Shown here: one piece after another, positions 9,727 to 19,684 of the stretch
How positions within the stretch are numbered: position 1 is the first letter of the stretch
Layout of the letters: each line of letters begins with the position of its first letter
Source of the DNA: Chitinophagaceae bacterium
GTDB lineage: Bacteria > Bacteroidota > Bacteroidia > Chitinophagales > Chitinophagaceae
DNA length: 45,781 nucleotides
Direction: 5' to 3'
Assembly (NCBI GenBank): GCA_947504605.1
Contig: CANNJE010000009.1
Coordinates: 1-45,781, forward strand
Made by a program: the position numbers and the translations under genes
Notes under the pieces: model-generated
The model's input: the letters and a program-made list of their open reading frames with translations, nothing else
Told to the model about the DNA's origin: nothing
Databases searched by the model: none

Positions 9727-10008
9727 ATGGTAGCAACAGAAACTACAACAGGTGTTGTAAGAAATTTAAGGAAAACCAGGACAGGCTTGGTTACCAGTAA
9801 CAAAATGGATAAAACCATTACTGTAAAAGTGGAAAGAAAAGTAAAGCATCCGCTTTATGGTAAATTCCTGAAAAAAAGCACCAGTTTTCATGCACATGAT
9901 GAAAAGAACGAGTGCAACATTGGTGATACTGTTAAGATCATGGAAAGTCGTCCGTTAAGTAAAACTAAACGTTGGAGACTTGTAGAAGTGTTGGAAAAAG
10001 TGAAATAA
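9727..10008 (+). CDS. rpsQ: 30S ribosomal protein S17
   Basis: A 93-residue primary 16S-binding protein. The ATG at 9727 is chosen over an upstream TTG (9697) that would overlap rpm[36 protein letters not shown] is the S17 pattern, followed by [31 protein letters not shown]. Length is normal for Bacteroidota. Confidence 0.95.
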   Translation: MVATETTTGVVRNLRKTRTGLVTSNKMDKTITVKVERKVKHPLYGKFLKKSTSFHAHDEKNECNIGDTVKIMESRPLSKTKRWRLVEVLEKVK

Positions 10009-10117
10009 TAATTTCTAATTTCGGATTTTATCCGGTTTAGAATTTTAAATAAGTATTAAACACTGGTTTGTATAAGTGATCATAAATCATCCATTATAAA
10101 TCACAAATAATAAAAAA

Positions 10118-10486
10118 ATGATTCAGCAAGAAAGCAGATTAAACGTAGCGGATAACAGTGGTGCCAAAGAGGTATTGTGTATTCGTGTACTGGGGAATAG
10201 TGGCCAGGATTACGCAAAAATCGGTGATAAGATTGTAGTTACAGTTAAGGATGCAATGCCTGCAGGTGGTATCAAAAAAGGTACTGTAACCAAAGCCGTT
10301 ATTGTGCGCACTGTAAATAAACTACGCAGAAAAGACGGTTCTTATATCCGTTTTGATGATAACGCTGTAGTACTTCTAAACAATGCTGATGAGCCAAGGG
10401 GAACCCGTATTTTTGGGCCAGTAGCTCGTGAGTTAAGGGATAAAGGATACATGAAGATTATTTCTCTTGCGCCTGAAGTTTTATAA
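10118..10486 (+). CDS. rplN: 50S ribosomal protein L14
   Basis: A 122-residue protein at the subunit interface. [26 protein letters not shown] and the C-terminal [29 protein letters not shown] are near-universal L14 segments. Spacers on both sides are about 100 bases, long for a ribosomal operon. Confidence 0.98.
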   Translation: MIQQESRLNVADNSGAKEVLCIRVLGNSGQDYAKIGDKIVVTVKDAMPAGGIKKGTVTKAVIVRTVNKLRRKDGSYIRFDDNAVVLLNNADEPRGTRIFGPVARELRDKGYMKIISLAPEVL

Positions 10487-10586
10487 GGACCGCTGTTAGC
10501 TAATAGCAATAGTTTATTAGTAAAGCAGTATCAAATTTAAGAAAATCGGCTAACAGCTAACAGCTAAAAGCCAAAAGCTAAAAAAT

Positions 10587-10925
10587 ATGAGTACAAGATT
10601 TAAACCCAAATTCAACATTAAAAAAGGCGACCAGGTTGTGGTTATATCCGGAGAGGATAAAGATTTGAAGAAGCCTCGTAAAGTGTTGGAAGTTATTTTG
10701 GAAAAAGCACGTGTATTGGTTGAAGGTGTGAATATCGTAACCAAACACACAAAGCCAACGGCTCAGAATACCAAAGGTGGTATTTTGAAAGTAGAAGCTC
10801 CAATTGCTATCAGCAATGTTATGTTATGGGATGCTAAATCCGGTGGTCCGAGTAAAGTTAAATTAACTCGTGAAAATGGTAAACTAGTTCGTGTAGCTAA
10901 AAAATCAGGGGAGGTAATCAAATAA
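10587..10925 (+). CDS. rplX: 50S ribosomal protein L24
   Basis: A 112-residue assembly-initiating protein with a KOW motif ([25 protein letters not shown]). In front lies a spacer with tandem GCTAACAGCTAAAAGCC-like micro-repeats (10550-10582). Its TAA shares one base with the rplE ATG, so translation of the two is probably coupled. Confidence 0.96.
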   Translation: MSTRFKPKFNIKKGDQVVVISGEDKDLKKPRKVLEVILEKARVLVEGVNIVTKHTKPTAQNTKGGILKVEAPIAISNVMLWDAKSGGPSKVKLTRENGKLVRVAKKSGEVIK

Positions 10926-11491
10926 TGAGCACAACAAATAACGCTGCAAGATTAGCAGACAAATACAAAAAAGAAGTGGTACCTGCACTAATGAAAAAGT
11001 TCAGTTACAAAACTGTAATGCAAGCTCCTAAGTTAACCAAGATTTGTTTGAATCGTGGTGTAAACGGAGCGGTGAATGATAAAAAGTTAATTGATATCGC
11101 TATCGATGAGCTTAGTAACATCACTGGTCAAAAAGCAGTTTCTACTTTATCTAAAAAAGATATCTCTAATTTCAAATTGCGTAAAGCAATGCCAATTGGA
11201 GCAAGAGTTACTTTACGTGGTGTAAAAATGTATGAGTTTTTAGACAGGCTTGTATCAGTATCACTTCCACGTGTGCGTGACTTTAAAGGTATTAATGATA
11301 AAGCATTTGATGGTCGTGGTAACTATACCTTAGGTGTTACTGAACAAATCATTTTCCCTGAAATTGATATTGATAAAGTAAACAAGATCACTGGTCTTGA
11401 TATTACTTTCGTAACAACAGCCAATACCAACGAAGAAGCATATGAATTGCTGAAAGAGTTGGGAATGCCTTTTAAAAATGTAAAAAAATAA
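10925..11491 (+). CDS. rplE: 50S ribosomal protein L5
   Basis: A 188-residue 5S-rRNA-binding protein. [45 protein letters not shown] and [21 protein letters not shown] are diagnostic. The start overlaps the rplX stop by one base (TAATG), the only overlapping pair in the operon. Confidence 0.97.
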   Translation: MSTTNNAARLADKYKKEVVPALMKKFSYKTVMQAPKLTKICLNRGVNGAVNDKKLIDIAIDELSNITGQKAVSTLSKKDISNFKLRKAMPIGARVTLRGVKMYEFLDRLVSVSLPRVRDFKGINDKAFDGRGNYTLGVTEQIIFPEIDIDKVNKITGLDITFVTTANTNEEAYELLKELGMPFKNVKK

Positions 11492-11550
11492 TATCAAAAT
11501 TCTAAATTCTACACTTTTGGAATTTAGATATTAAACACAGAAATAAAATT

Positions 11551-11820
11551 ATGGCAAAAAAATCAGTTGAAGCCAGGCAAAGAAAGAGAGCAAAAATTGT
11601 AGAAAAGTATGCTGAAAGAAGAGCCGCTCTAAAAGCAGCAGGCGATTACGCAGCATTGGATCTACTTCCAAAAAATGCTTCTCCGGTTCGTTTAAAAAAC
11701 CGTTGTCAGCTTACAGGTCGTCCAAGAGGTTACATGCGTCACTTTGGTGTTAGTCGTATCATGTTTAGAGACATGGCTCTTCAGGGAAAAATTCCGGGTG
11801 TAACTAAAGCCAGCTGGTAA
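11551..11820 (+). CDS. rpsN: 30S ribosomal protein S14, zinc-free type
   Basis: An 89-residue small-subunit head protein. It ends with [39 protein letters not shown]. Only one Cys is present, so the zinc ribbon of the short S14 type is absent and this is the longer zinc-independent form. Confidence 0.97.
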   Translation: MAKKSVEARQRKRAKIVEKYAERRAALKAAGDYAALDLLPKNASPVRLKNRCQLTGRPRGYMRHFGVSRIMFRDMALQGKIPGVTKASW

Positions 11821-11906
11821 GACTAAGAACTCAGTAGATAGTACATTGTACTAAGACTGGATATCGCATTGTAAACAAATTATTCAATCAATTAACTAAA
11901 ATAACA

Positions 11907-12305
11907 ATGGTTACTGATCCAATTGCAGATTATTTAACAAGAATTCGTAACGCACAAATGGCCAACCACCGTATTGTAATAATACCGGCAAGCAATTTGA
12001 AAAAGCGTATTACAGAGATTTTATACGAAAAAGGTTATATCCTTAAATATAAATTTGAAGATGATAGCAAACAAGGTTTAATTAAAATTGCCTTGAAATA
12101 TGACGCTAATACTAAACTTCCTGTTATACAGAGTTTGGAAAGAGTAAGTCGTCCGGGATTGCGTACTTATGCAAAACCAGAAGAATTTAAACGTGTAAAA
12201 AATGGTTTAGGTGTTGCGATTATTTCTACTTCTAAAGGTGTAATGACTGATAAAGAAGCCAGAGCTCAAAACGTAGGTGGAGAGGTTCTTTGCAACATAT
12301 TCTAA
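11907..12305 (+). CDS. rpsH: 30S ribosomal protein S8
   Basis: A 132-residue 16S-binding protein. It begins [21 protein letters not shown] and ends with [33 protein letters not shown], both typical of S8. In E. coli S8 represses the spc operon. Confidence 0.97.
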   Translation: MVTDPIADYLTRIRNAQMANHRIVIIPASNLKKRITEILYEKGYILKYKFEDDSKQGLIKIALKYDANTKLPVIQSLERVSRPGLRTYAKPEEFKRVKNGLGVAIISTSKGVMTDKEARAQNVGGEVLCNIF

Positions 12306-12405
12306 TCTATTCAAACAAGCGTAAAGTTCATCTGCAAATACATTAAGCTGAAACTATACTAAGCTGACCGGTTAGCAGAATTTTTAAATAAATAAAAATT
12401 ATAAA

Positions 12406-12960
12406 ATGAGTCGTATAGGAAAAAAACCAGTAGAGATTCCGTCAGGAGTTACTATTAGCATTAATAAGGACAACGTGGTTACTGTAAAAGGTCCAAAAGG
12501 AGAGTTAAAAGAAACAATTGACAGAGACATCACTGTTGAAGTTAAAGATAATGCTGTTGAATTTCAACGTCCTACAGATCAGATTCGTCACCGTGCAATG
12601 CATGGTTTATACCGTTCTTTGGTAAGTAACATGGTTAAAGGTGTTACAGAAGGTTATAAAAAAGAAATGGAATTGGTGGGTGTTGGTTATAAAGCAGCTT
12701 GCCAGGGAAATTTACTTGATCTTGCATTGGGTTATTCTCATAATATCATTTTGGAGATTCCAAGTGAATTAAAAGTAACTACCGCACAAGAAAAAGGTAA
12801 AAATCCGGTTATAACTTTAGAAAGTATTGATAAGCAATTATTAGGAGCTGTTTGTGCAAAAATACGCAGCCTGCGTAAGCCAGAACCATACAAGGGTAAA
12901 GGTATTAAATTTGTAGGTGAAGTGTTGAGAAGAAAAGCAGGTAAATCAGCAGGTAAATAA
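12406..12960 (+). CDS. rplF: 50S ribosomal protein L6
   Basis: A 184-residue protein near the factor-binding site, built from two related halves. MSRIGKKPVEIPSGVTI opens it and RKPEPYKGKGIKFVGEVLRRKAGK closes it. Length is normal. A spacer of about 100 bases on each side holds no ORF. Confidence 0.97.
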   Translation: MSRIGKKPVEIPSGVTISINKDNVVTVKGPKGELKETIDRDITVEVKDNAVEFQRPTDQIRHRAMHGLYRSLVSNMVKGVTEGYKKEMELVGVGYKAACQGNLLDLALGYSHNIILEIPSELKVTTAQEKGKNPVITLESIDKQLLGAVCAKIRSLRKPEPYKGKGIKFVGEVLRRKAGKSAGK

Positions 12961-13080
12961 TTCTCGTTGAATAGTTAAGAAGGAGCGAAAAGTTCAAAAC
13001 GGTTCACTTAATTAACTAGACAATAAAATAACTAATCAACTAAATTTCCGGCAGTATCGGAGATTGTAAAATACAATAAG

Positions 13081-13434
13081 ATGAATAATAAATCAAGTGC
13101 AAGACAAAAGATCAGGTATCGTATCCGCAAAAAGATCAGCGGTACACCATCTAAACCACGTCTTAGCGTTTTTAGAAGTAATTCCGATATCTACGCTCAA
13201 TTAATTGATGATACCAATGGTGCAACAATTGCGTCAGCATCTTCTAAGCAAAAGGATATCAGTGCACAAAAAGGACCTAAGATAGAAAAGAGCAAAATGG
13301 TTGGAGAAGCTATTGCAAAAAAAGCAACTGAACTTGGAATCAAAGAAGTTGTTTTTGATCGTAGTGGTTATATTTATCATGGCCGTATTAAGGCAGTAGC
13401 AGAAGGAGCAAGAGAAGGTGGATTGGATTTCTAA
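13081..13434 (+). CDS. rplR: 50S ribosomal protein L18
   Basis: A 117-residue 5S-rRNA-binding protein. [35 protein letters not shown] and [26 protein letters not shown] match L18. The spacer to rpsE is only 28 bases. Confidence 0.97.
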   Translation: MNNKSSARQKIRYRIRKKISGTPSKPRLSVFRSNSDIYAQLIDDTNGATIASASSKQKDISAQKGPKIEKSKMVGEAIAKKATELGIKEVVFDRSGYIYHGRIKAVAEGAREGGLDF

Positions 13435-13462
13435 TTGTATAATATTATAATAACAATAGTAC

Positions 13463-13981
13463 ATGTCAAATTTAATTTTAAATAAAGTGAAAGCCGGCGA
13501 CCTGGAATTAAAAGAAAAGGTTGTTGCCATTAACCGTGTTGTAAAGACAACCAAAGGTGGTCGTGCATTCAGTTTTTCTGCTCTTGTAGTAGTAGGTAAC
13601 GAAGCTGGTGTAGTTGGTCATGGTTTAGGTAAAGCAAAAGAAGTTCAGGAAGCTATTACCAAAGGAATCGAAGATGCTAAAAAGAACCTTATAAAAGTTC
13701 CTATTATGCATGGTACTATTCCTCATGAGCAATTAAGCAAAGAAGGTGCAGCTAAAGTATTGATCAAACCAGCTGCTCATGGTACCGGTGTTATCGCTGG
13801 TGGTAGTATGAGAGCTGTGTTAGAGAGTGCAGGTATCACAGACGTTTTGGCAAAGAACCTTGGTTCGGCCAATCCTCATAACGTGGTTAAAGCAACTTTT
13901 AAAGCTTTGGCAACATTACGTGAACCAATTGCAGTTGCAAAAACTCGCAATATTTCTTTAAAGAAAGTTTTTAACGGATAA
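13463..13981 (+). CDS. rpsE: 30S ribosomal protein S5
   Basis: A 172-residue protein of the decoding region. The double-stranded RNA-binding half shows [46 protein letters not shown], and the second half shows [34 protein letters not shown]. Length is normal. Confidence 0.98.
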   Translation: MSNLILNKVKAGDLELKEKVVAINRVVKTTKGGRAFSFSALVVVGNEAGVVGHGLGKAKEVQEAITKGIEDAKKNLIKVPIMHGTIPHEQLSKEGAAKVLIKPAAHGTGVIAGGSMRAVLESAGITDVLAKNLGSANPHNVVKATFKALATLREPIAVAKTRNISLKKVFNG

Positions 13982-14068
13982 AACAATGTAGGATGTGGGA
14001 TTTGAGATGTATGATTTTAAGTAACATCCTATCAACTATCACAGGTCATATATCATAAATCTTCAGTA

Positions 14069-14254
14069 ATGAAAAAGATAAAAGTAACACAGGTAAAAAG
14101 CGTTATCGATCGCTCTGAACGTCAGAAAAGAACGATGATTGCATTGGGTTTGAAAAAAATGAATGCTTCAGTAGAAGTAGAAGCCACTCCACAGATTCTT
14201 GGAATGGTTACTAAAGTAAGCCACCTGGTAAAAGTAGAAGAGCTTAGCGCATAA
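14069..14254 (+). CDS. rpmD: 50S ribosomal protein L30
   Basis: A 61-residue small protein. KKIKVTQVKSVIDRSERQKRTMIALGLKKMNASVEVE fits L30, as does its place between rpsE and rplO. Confidence 0.95.
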   Translation: MKKIKVTQVKSVIDRSERQKRTMIALGLKKMNASVEVEATPQILGMVTKVSHLVKVEELSA

Positions 14255-14301
14255 TTGTATTTTTCAATTATTCCTTAATAAATTAATCATTAACCAAGCG
14301 A

Positions 14302-14321
14302 GCCCCGAATGCTTTCGGGGC
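14302..14321. repeat. Dispersed palindrome in the rpmD-rplO spacer
   Basis: GCCCCGAA, loop TGCT, TTCGGGGC forms a perfect 8-bp hairpin without a T-run. Its core read on the other strand is CCCCGAAAGCATTCGGGG, the same palindrome that replaces the anticodon arm in the tRNA-like copies at 21403, 35160 and 35497. This points to a dispersed repeat rather than an ordinary terminator. Confidence 0.7.
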
Positions 14322-14343
14322 GTAAGTTTAAAATAAAAGCAAA

Positions 14344-14793
14344 ATGAAATTACATACTCTTAAGCCCGCAAAAGGAGCAACACACAAAGAAAAAAGAATA
14401 GGCCGTGGTGAGGCTAGTGGTAAAGGTGGTACCTCAACAAAAGGTAACAAAGGTGGACAAAGTCGTGCAGGTTACAAAAGTAAAAAAGCGTTTGAAGGTG
14501 GCCAGATGCCGATTCAACGTCGTATCCCTAAACGTGGGTTTAAAAATATTAACCGTATCGATTACAAAGTGATCAATGTAGGACAGGCTGATCATTATGC
14601 AGAGAAATATGGTATCACAGAATTTAGCCTTGAGAATCTATATATCAATGGCCTTATTGGTCAGAATGATTTGATCAAGGTTTTAGGAAACGGTGAAATC
14701 AAAGGAAAATTCAGTTTCAAAGTTAATGCAGTAAGTGAAAAAGCTAAAGCTGCTATTGAAGCTGCCGGAGGTACTGTAGAAATAGTTAAATAA
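14344..14793 (+). CDS. rplO: 50S ribosomal protein L15
   Basis: A 149-residue late-assembly protein. The glycine/basic N-terminus (GRGEASGKGGTSTKGNKGGQSRAGYKSKKAFEGGQMPIQRRIPKRGF) is unmistakable. It is the last ribosomal protein gene of the cluster here and is followed by a terminator-like hairpin before secY. Confidence 0.97.
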   Translation: MKLHTLKPAKGATHKEKRIGRGEASGKGGTSTKGNKGGQSRAGYKSKKAFEGGQMPIQRRIPKRGFKNINRIDYKVINVGQADHYAEKYGITEFSLENLYINGLIGQNDLIKVLGNGEIKGKFSFKVNAVSEKAKAAIEAAGGTVEIVK

Positions 14794-14809
14794 TTTCCCG
14801 ATATTTGCC

Positions 14810-14839
14810 GACGCATAAAGATTATTTATGCGTCTTTTT
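14810..14839 (+). terminator. Intrinsic terminator or attenuator between rplO and secY
   Basis: GACGCATAAA (14810-14819), loop GATTA, TTTATGCGTC (14825-14834), followed by five T. A perfect 10-bp stem plus T-run inside an otherwise co-directional operon would lower expression of secY relative to the ribosomal proteins. Confidence 0.8.
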
Positions 14840-14878
14840 ACTTTCAGAGCTACTAACTATTTAAATTGATTTAATTCT

Positions 14879-16219
14879 GTGAAGAAGTTTATAACAACAC
14901 TTAAAAATATCTGGAGCATTGAGGAACTGAGAAATAAAATTATTTTCACGCTTCTTTTGCTTTTCATTTATCGCCTTGGTTCATTTATCGTATTACCCGG
15001 TATTGATCCCAATAAATTAGAGAATCTTCAAGCCAATACACAAGGTGGTATGCTTGGGTTACTGAATGCATTTGTAGGTGGTGCCTTTTCTAAGGCATCT
15101 ATTTTTGCTTTAGGAATCATGCCTTATATTTCTGCATCTATCTTTATGCAATTGATGACCATTCTGGTTCCTCAAATGGCTAAGGTTCAGAAAGAAGGGG
15201 AGAGTGGCAGAAAAAAAATCAATCAATGGACTCGTTATCTGACTGTAATTGTTACGGCTTTTCAGGCTGCAGCTTACATCGGTTATTTGAATAGTCCTGG
15301 TATAGCAGAAGCGTTGATTCCTGCTTATGGCAGATTCTTCTGGGTTTCTACGGTGGTTATATTAACTGTAGGTACATTATTCGTAATGTGGCTTGGTGAA
15401 AAAATCACTGATAAGGGTTTAGGAAACGGAACTTCTATCATCATTATGATTGGTATTCTTGCACGTTTGCCTCATTCATTTATGGAAGAGTGGACATCAA
15501 GATTTGTAGGAAATGGAGCAGGAGGATTATTGATTATGTTGGTTGAAATTGTGTTCCTGATTGCCGTAATCATGGGATTGATCATGTTGGTTCAGGGAAC
15601 TAGAAAAGTACCTGTACAATATGCAAAACAAATTGTTGGCAACAGACAATTAGGCGGGGCACGTAATTTCTTACCATTAAAAGTAAATGCTGCGGGTGTA
15701 ATGCCAATCATTTTCGCTCAGGCTATATTATTCTTACCTACTATTTTTACAGGATTTACCGGAGAAGGTTGGGCAAGATATTTTACAGATCATACCAATG
15801 TTGTTTATATGATTGTTTATTCAATTTGTGTAATCGCATTTACGTTCTTATATACTGCGTTAATTTTTAATCCTAAGCAAATGGCTGATGAGTTAAAAAG
15901 AAACAATGGTTTTATTCCGGGTGTTAAACCAGGACAACCAACTGCAGATTATATTGGAACCATTATGGACAGGATCACTTTACCGGGTGCAGTTTTATTG
16001 GCATTCGTTGGTATTCTTCCGGGTATATTCCAGTTAATTTTTGGAATGCAGCCTAACTTTGCAACTTTCTTTGGCGGTACATCTTTACTGATTATGGTTG
16101 GTGTAATTTTAGACACTTTGCAACAAATAGAAACACAGTTGTTAATGCGTCAATATGATGGATTAATGAGTAGTGGAAGAATTCAGGGCAGACAACAAAC
16201 CGCTGGTCAGAGTATCTAA
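14879..16219 (+). CDS. secY: Protein translocase subunit SecY
   Basis: The channel of the Sec translocase in the inner membrane, partner of SecE and SecG. The 446-residue protein has about ten hydrophobic segments, starting at IIFTLLLLFIYRLGSFIVLPG. Conserved features include GIMPYISASIFMQL and a basic cytoplasmic stretch near GTRKVPVQYAKQ. The start is a GTG at 14879. Flanking hairpins (14810, 16258) set it apart as its own transcript portion. Confidence 0.97.
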   Translation: MKKFITTLKNIWSIEELRNKIIFTLLLLFIYRLGSFIVLPGIDPNKLENLQANTQGGMLGLLNAFVGGAFSKASIFALGIMPYISASIFMQLMTILVPQMAKVQKEGESGRKKINQWTRYLTVIVTAFQAAAYIGYLNSPGIAEALIPAYGRFFWVSTVVILTVGTLFVMWLGEKITDKGLGNGTSIIIMIGILARLPHSFMEEWTSRFVGNGAGGLLIMLVEIVFLIAVIMGLIMLVQGTRKVPVQYAKQIVGNRQLGGARNFLPLKVNAAGVMPIIFAQAILFLPTIFTGFTGEGWARYFTDHTNVVYMIVYSICVIAFTFLYTALIFNPKQMADELKRNNGFIPGVKPGQPTADYIGTIMDRITLPGAVLLAFVGILPGIFQLIFGMQPNFATFFGGTSLLIMVGVILDTLQQIETQLLMRQYDGLMSSGRIQGRQQTAGQSI

Positions 16220-16257
16220 TTCTGAACCAAGGATTTAAATAAAATATTAAAATGTGT

Positions 16258-16290
16258 AAACCCTGACGATAATATCGTTGGGGTTTCTTT
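16258..16290 (+). terminator. Terminator between secY and map
   Basis: AAACCCTGACGAT (16258-16270), loop AAT, ATCGTTGGGGTTT (16274-16286) pair over 13 bp with two G-T wobbles, followed by CTTTCT. The U-tract is imperfect, so readthrough into map is plausible. Confidence 0.65.
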
Positions 16291-16306
16291 CTAATTGAAC
16301 GATACC

Positions 16307-17107
16307 ATGATCATTTACAAATCAAAAGAAGAAATAGAAATCATGCGTCACAGCTGCCTGATGGTGGGAAAGACACATGCTGAACTTGCTAAAATTTTAA
16401 GGCCCGGCATAACGAGCATGAAGGTGAATAATCTTGCAGAAGAATTTATCAGAGATAATGGAGGGATTCCTTCTTTTAAAAATTACGGCACTTTCCCTTA
16501 TGCTACCTGCATTTCTTTAAATGACGCAGTGGTTCATGGTTTTCCATCCAATGTAGAATTTAAAGAAGGGGATATTGTTTCCCTGGATATTGGGGTTTAT
16601 AAAAATGGATTTCATGGGGATAGTGCTTATACCTATGCCATTGGAGCAATATCAGATGAGCTTAAAATGCTTTTAAAAGTAACAAAAGAATCATTGTATA
16701 AAGGGATTGAAAAAGCAAGAGCAGGAAACCGAGTAGGAGATATAGCTTTTGCCATACAGGAGCATACAGAAAAAAAACATGGATACGGTGTTGTGAGGGA
16801 TTTGGTAGGTCATGGTCTTGGCCGTAGTTTACATGAAGAGCCACAGGTGCCAAACTATGGAAAGCGTGGCACATTGGCAAAATTAAAGCGTGGTATGGTG
16901 CTGGCGATAGAACCCATGATTAATCTAGGTGTAAAAGAGGTTTTTCAGGATTCTGATGAGTGGACTATTCGTACGAATGACGGAAAGGCTTCTGCACATT
17001 TTGAACATGATATAGCCATCACGGATGGCGCTGCAGATATTTTGTCTTCATTTGAAGAAACGGAGGCTGCCGAAAAAGCGAATATTAATTTAACCTGGAG
17101 TTATTAG
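16307..17107 (+). CDS. map: Type I methionine aminopeptidase
   Basis: Removes the first Met from new proteins. The 266-residue protein shows the metal-binding set: LDIGVYKNGFHGDSAYTY (two Asp), GHGLGRSLHEEPQVPNYG (His), AIEPM (Glu) and HFEHDIAIT (Glu), plus substrate-side VVHGFP. The ATG at 16307 is chosen; a TTG at 16295 would add four residues. Position after secY is conserved in many bacteria. The next usual genes (infA, rpmJ, rpsM, rpsK, rpsD, rpoA, rplQ) do not follow. Confidence 0.96.
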   Translation: MIIYKSKEEIEIMRHSCLMVGKTHAELAKILRPGITSMKVNNLAEEFIRDNGGIPSFKNYGTFPYATCISLNDAVVHGFPSNVEFKEGDIVSLDIGVYKNGFHGDSAYTYAIGAISDELKMLLKVTKESLYKGIEKARAGNRVGDIAFAIQEHTEKKHGYGVVRDLVGHGLGRSLHEEPQVPNYGKRGTLAKLKRGMVLAIEPMINLGVKEVFQDSDEWTIRTNDGKASAHFEHDIAITDGAADILSSFEETEAAEKANINLTWSY

Positions 17108-17192
17108 GTTGGGGGTACAATTGCGGGTGTTTAGGTGAATCTAATCGTAATTGTCATACTAAAAACTTATCAAGGACTTTCATAAAATACTA

Positions 17193-18443
17193 ATGACACA
17201 AAAAAAACTTGTAGTAATCGGAGGAGGTGCGGCAGGTTTTTTTTGTGCAGTTAATGCAGCCAGGCTTCATCCCCATTTAAAAGTAATACTGGTAGAAAAA
17301 ACTTCCAAGCTTTTGAGTAAAGTAAAAATAAGTGGTGGTGGCAGGTGTAATGTTACGCATGCATGTTTTAGTATTTCGGATATGATAAAAAAATATCCAA
17401 GGGGTGCATCTTTTCTGAAAAAAGGGTTTCATCATTTTTTCACCACTGATACGATAGAATGGTTTGAAGAAAGAGGTGTAGTGCTCAAAACAGAGGCGGA
17501 TGGTCGTATGTTCCCGCAAAGCAATACTTCGCAAACGATAATAGATTGCCTACTTACAGAAGCAGATAAATACAAGGTTGAGATATGGATGAATGCTGAC
17601 GTGAAAGAAATAACAACAAATCTTTTACAGTCCAGCAATGAGTCAGCATTTCTTTTAACATTGGCTAATGAGAAGAAACTGCAAGCAGATTATCTATGTA
17701 TTGCCAGTGGAGGGTTTCCTAAATCTTCGCAGTTTGAATGGCTTACCAAAATGGGACATACTATCAGCAGTCCTGTTCCTTCTTTATTTACGTTTAATAT
17801 TCCTCAGAACCCTATCAGTTCGCTTATGGGCATCAGTGTGGAAAATGCAACTGTAAAAATATTGGGGACTAAGTTGCAGCAAAGCGGGCCAATGCTGATT
17901 ACCCATTGGGGATTGAGTGGTCCTGCCGTTTTAAAATTATCGGCATGGGCAGCAAGGGAGCTGGCAGACAAAAACTATCATTTTAGTATACAGGTAAACT
18001 GGTTGCCGGCATTTAATGAAAATAGCCTGAAGGATAAAATTCAGCAAATAAGATTTGAACTGGCTTCTCAAAAAATAGTTAACCGAAACCCTTTTGGTAT
18101 ACCATCCAGGTTATGGGAATATTTTCTTCAACAGTGTGGCATAGACGCTGCTATTCGCTGGGCAGATCTTCCTGCAAAAGAACAGTATAAGCTGATTAAA
18201 ATTTTATGTTCGCAGGAACTGGACGTAAAAGGGAAAACTACTTTTAAGGAAGAGTTTGTAACAGCAGGCGGAATTCAGTTATCTGAAATTGATGTGAATA
18301 CTATGCAGAGTAAAGTGATTCCCCATTTGTTTTTTGCAGGAGAGGTCATAGATGTGGATGGAGTGACCGGAGGGTTTAATTTTCAAAATGCATGGACAAC
18401 GGGTTGGATAGCTGCTAAAGGAATGGCAGCAATGCTCCCATAG
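17193..18443 (+). CDS. BaiN/HI0933-type flavoprotein
   Basis: A 416-residue FAD-dependent oxidoreductase of the HI0933/YhiN/BaiN family. The Rossmann FAD motif GGGAAGFFCAVNAAR is at residues 8-22, KISGGGRCNVTH follows near residue 45, and the C-terminal FAD motif region is FFAGEVIDVDGVTGGFNFQNAWTTGW. The family is widespread and mostly without proven substrates. It starts 85 bases after map and is oriented with it. Family call is firm; substrate unknown. Confidence 0.9.
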   Translation: MTQKKLVVIGGGAAGFFCAVNAARLHPHLKVILVEKTSKLLSKVKISGGGRCNVTHACFSISDMIKKYPRGASFLKKGFHHFFTTDTIEWFEERGVVLKTEADGRMFPQSNTSQTIIDCLLTEADKYKVEIWMNADVKEITTNLLQSSNESAFLLTLANEKKLQADYLCIASGGFPKSSQFEWLTKMGHTISSPVPSLFTFNIPQNPISSLMGISVENATVKILGTKLQQSGPMLITHWGLSGPAVLKLSAWAARELADKNYHFSIQVNWLPAFNENSLKDKIQQIRFELASQKIVNRNPFGIPSRLWEYFLQQCGIDAAIRWADLPAKEQYKLIKILCSQELDVKGKTTFKEEFVTAGGIQLSEIDVNTMQSKVIPHLFFAGEVIDVDGVTGGFNFQNAWTTGWIAAKGMAAMLP

Positions 18444-18589
18444 AATTGTATAAGCATAAAATTCGATGGGATATTCCTTTTCTGCGAAGCGTTTAAGTGG
18501 CCACTATAAAACCCATCAATAAACTTTGTAAAGATTTCACAATTCATCTTTCACCAATCAGCCATATTTGAATTATCTTTCCACCCCGG

Positions 18590-19684
18590 ATGAAGAAACT
18601 TGACAAATACATACTAACTAAATTTTTAAGTACTTTTTTCTTTTGTTTAATATTGCTTACAATCATTGTAGTAGTAGTAGATGTAAGTGAACATACGGAC
18701 GATTTTGTAAAATCAAAACTGTCTATCTGGAGAATCATTACTGATTATTATTTTGGTTTTATCCCCCGCATTGATGCGATGCTTTTTCCTCTTTTTGTAT
18801 TCATCGCAGTCATCTTTTTTACGTCTAAAATGGCAGGCAGATCGGAGATTATTGCGATTTTAAGCAGCGGTGTCAGTTACCGCAGGTTTATGCTTCCATT
18901 TATTGTTGGCGGCCTGCTGCTTTCGGCTTTGCTTTGGGGAGGATACCAGTACACCGTACCCAAGGCTAACCGCATTTGGGGAGATTTTGAAAAGAAGTAT
19001 GTAGATATAAACATGGGGGCTGCTAATTTAAATACAAGTTATAAGCAGCATATTTATTTCAGACTGGATGCCAATTCTTATGTTGGCATTAGGGGCTATG
19101 ATACCATTTCTAAAACAGGGAGTGGTTTATTCATTCAAAAATTCAAGAACAATCAATTGGTTTATAACCTGCGCAGTTCCAATTTTAGTTGGGATACTGC
19201 TACGAATAAATGGAGTATGCTGGCAGTGAATGAAAGGTTTTTTCAGGAGAAAACAGAGACGGTTAAGAATTATGAAAGACTGTTGATGAATTATAATTTC
19301 AAGCCCATTGATTTACGGAAAGATGAGTATTTAAAAGATCAGATGCCCACTCCGGAACTAGATGCATTTATAGCCAAGGAAAAAATGCGGCAGTCTGAAT
19401 CCCTGAGCACTTTGCTTGTGGAGCGGTATAACCGGGATGCAGTTCCCTTTTCGGTATTGATTTTAACGATTATTGGGGTATCGCTTGCATCCAGAAAAGT
19501 GAGGGGTGGAAGTGGGATGCACCTTGCTATTGGTATTGTTTTATGTGTAGTATATATTCTGTTCAGCAGGATCAGCGTTGTGTTTGCCACGAAGGGTAGT
19601 TTTTCTCCATGGCTGGCAGCCTGGATTCCTAATATTATCTATGGCTTCATTGCTTTTTATCTGTATAAAAAAGCGCCCAAATAA
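18590..19684 (+). CDS. LptF/LptG family permease
   Basis: A 364-residue inner-membrane protein of the YjgP/YjgQ family, which forms the LptB2FG transporter moving lipopolysaccharide toward the outer membrane. It begins MKKLDKYILTKFLSTFFFCLILLTIIVVVVDVSEHTDDF, typical of the family. Three hydrophobic segments come before a periplasmic jellyroll-like middle (about 110-260) and three after it (for example PFSVLILTIIGVSLASRKVR). Whether it is F or G cannot be decided here. The 146-base gap before it suggests its own promoter. Confidence 0.88.
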   Translation: MKKLDKYILTKFLSTFFFCLILLTIIVVVVDVSEHTDDFVKSKLSIWRIITDYYFGFIPRIDAMLFPLFVFIAVIFFTSKMAGRSEIIAILSSGVSYRRFMLPFIVGGLLLSALLWGGYQYTVPKANRIWGDFEKKYVDINMGAANLNTSYKQHIYFRLDANSYVGIRGYDTISKTGSGLFIQKFKNNQLVYNLRSSNFSWDTATNKWSMLAVNERFFQEKTETVKNYERLLMNYNFKPIDLRKDEYLKDQMPTPELDAFIAKEKMRQSESLSTLLVERYNRDAVPFSVLILTIIGVSLASRKVRGGSGMHLAIGIVLCVVYILFSRISVVFATKGSFSPWLAAWIPNIIYGFIAFYLYKKAPK

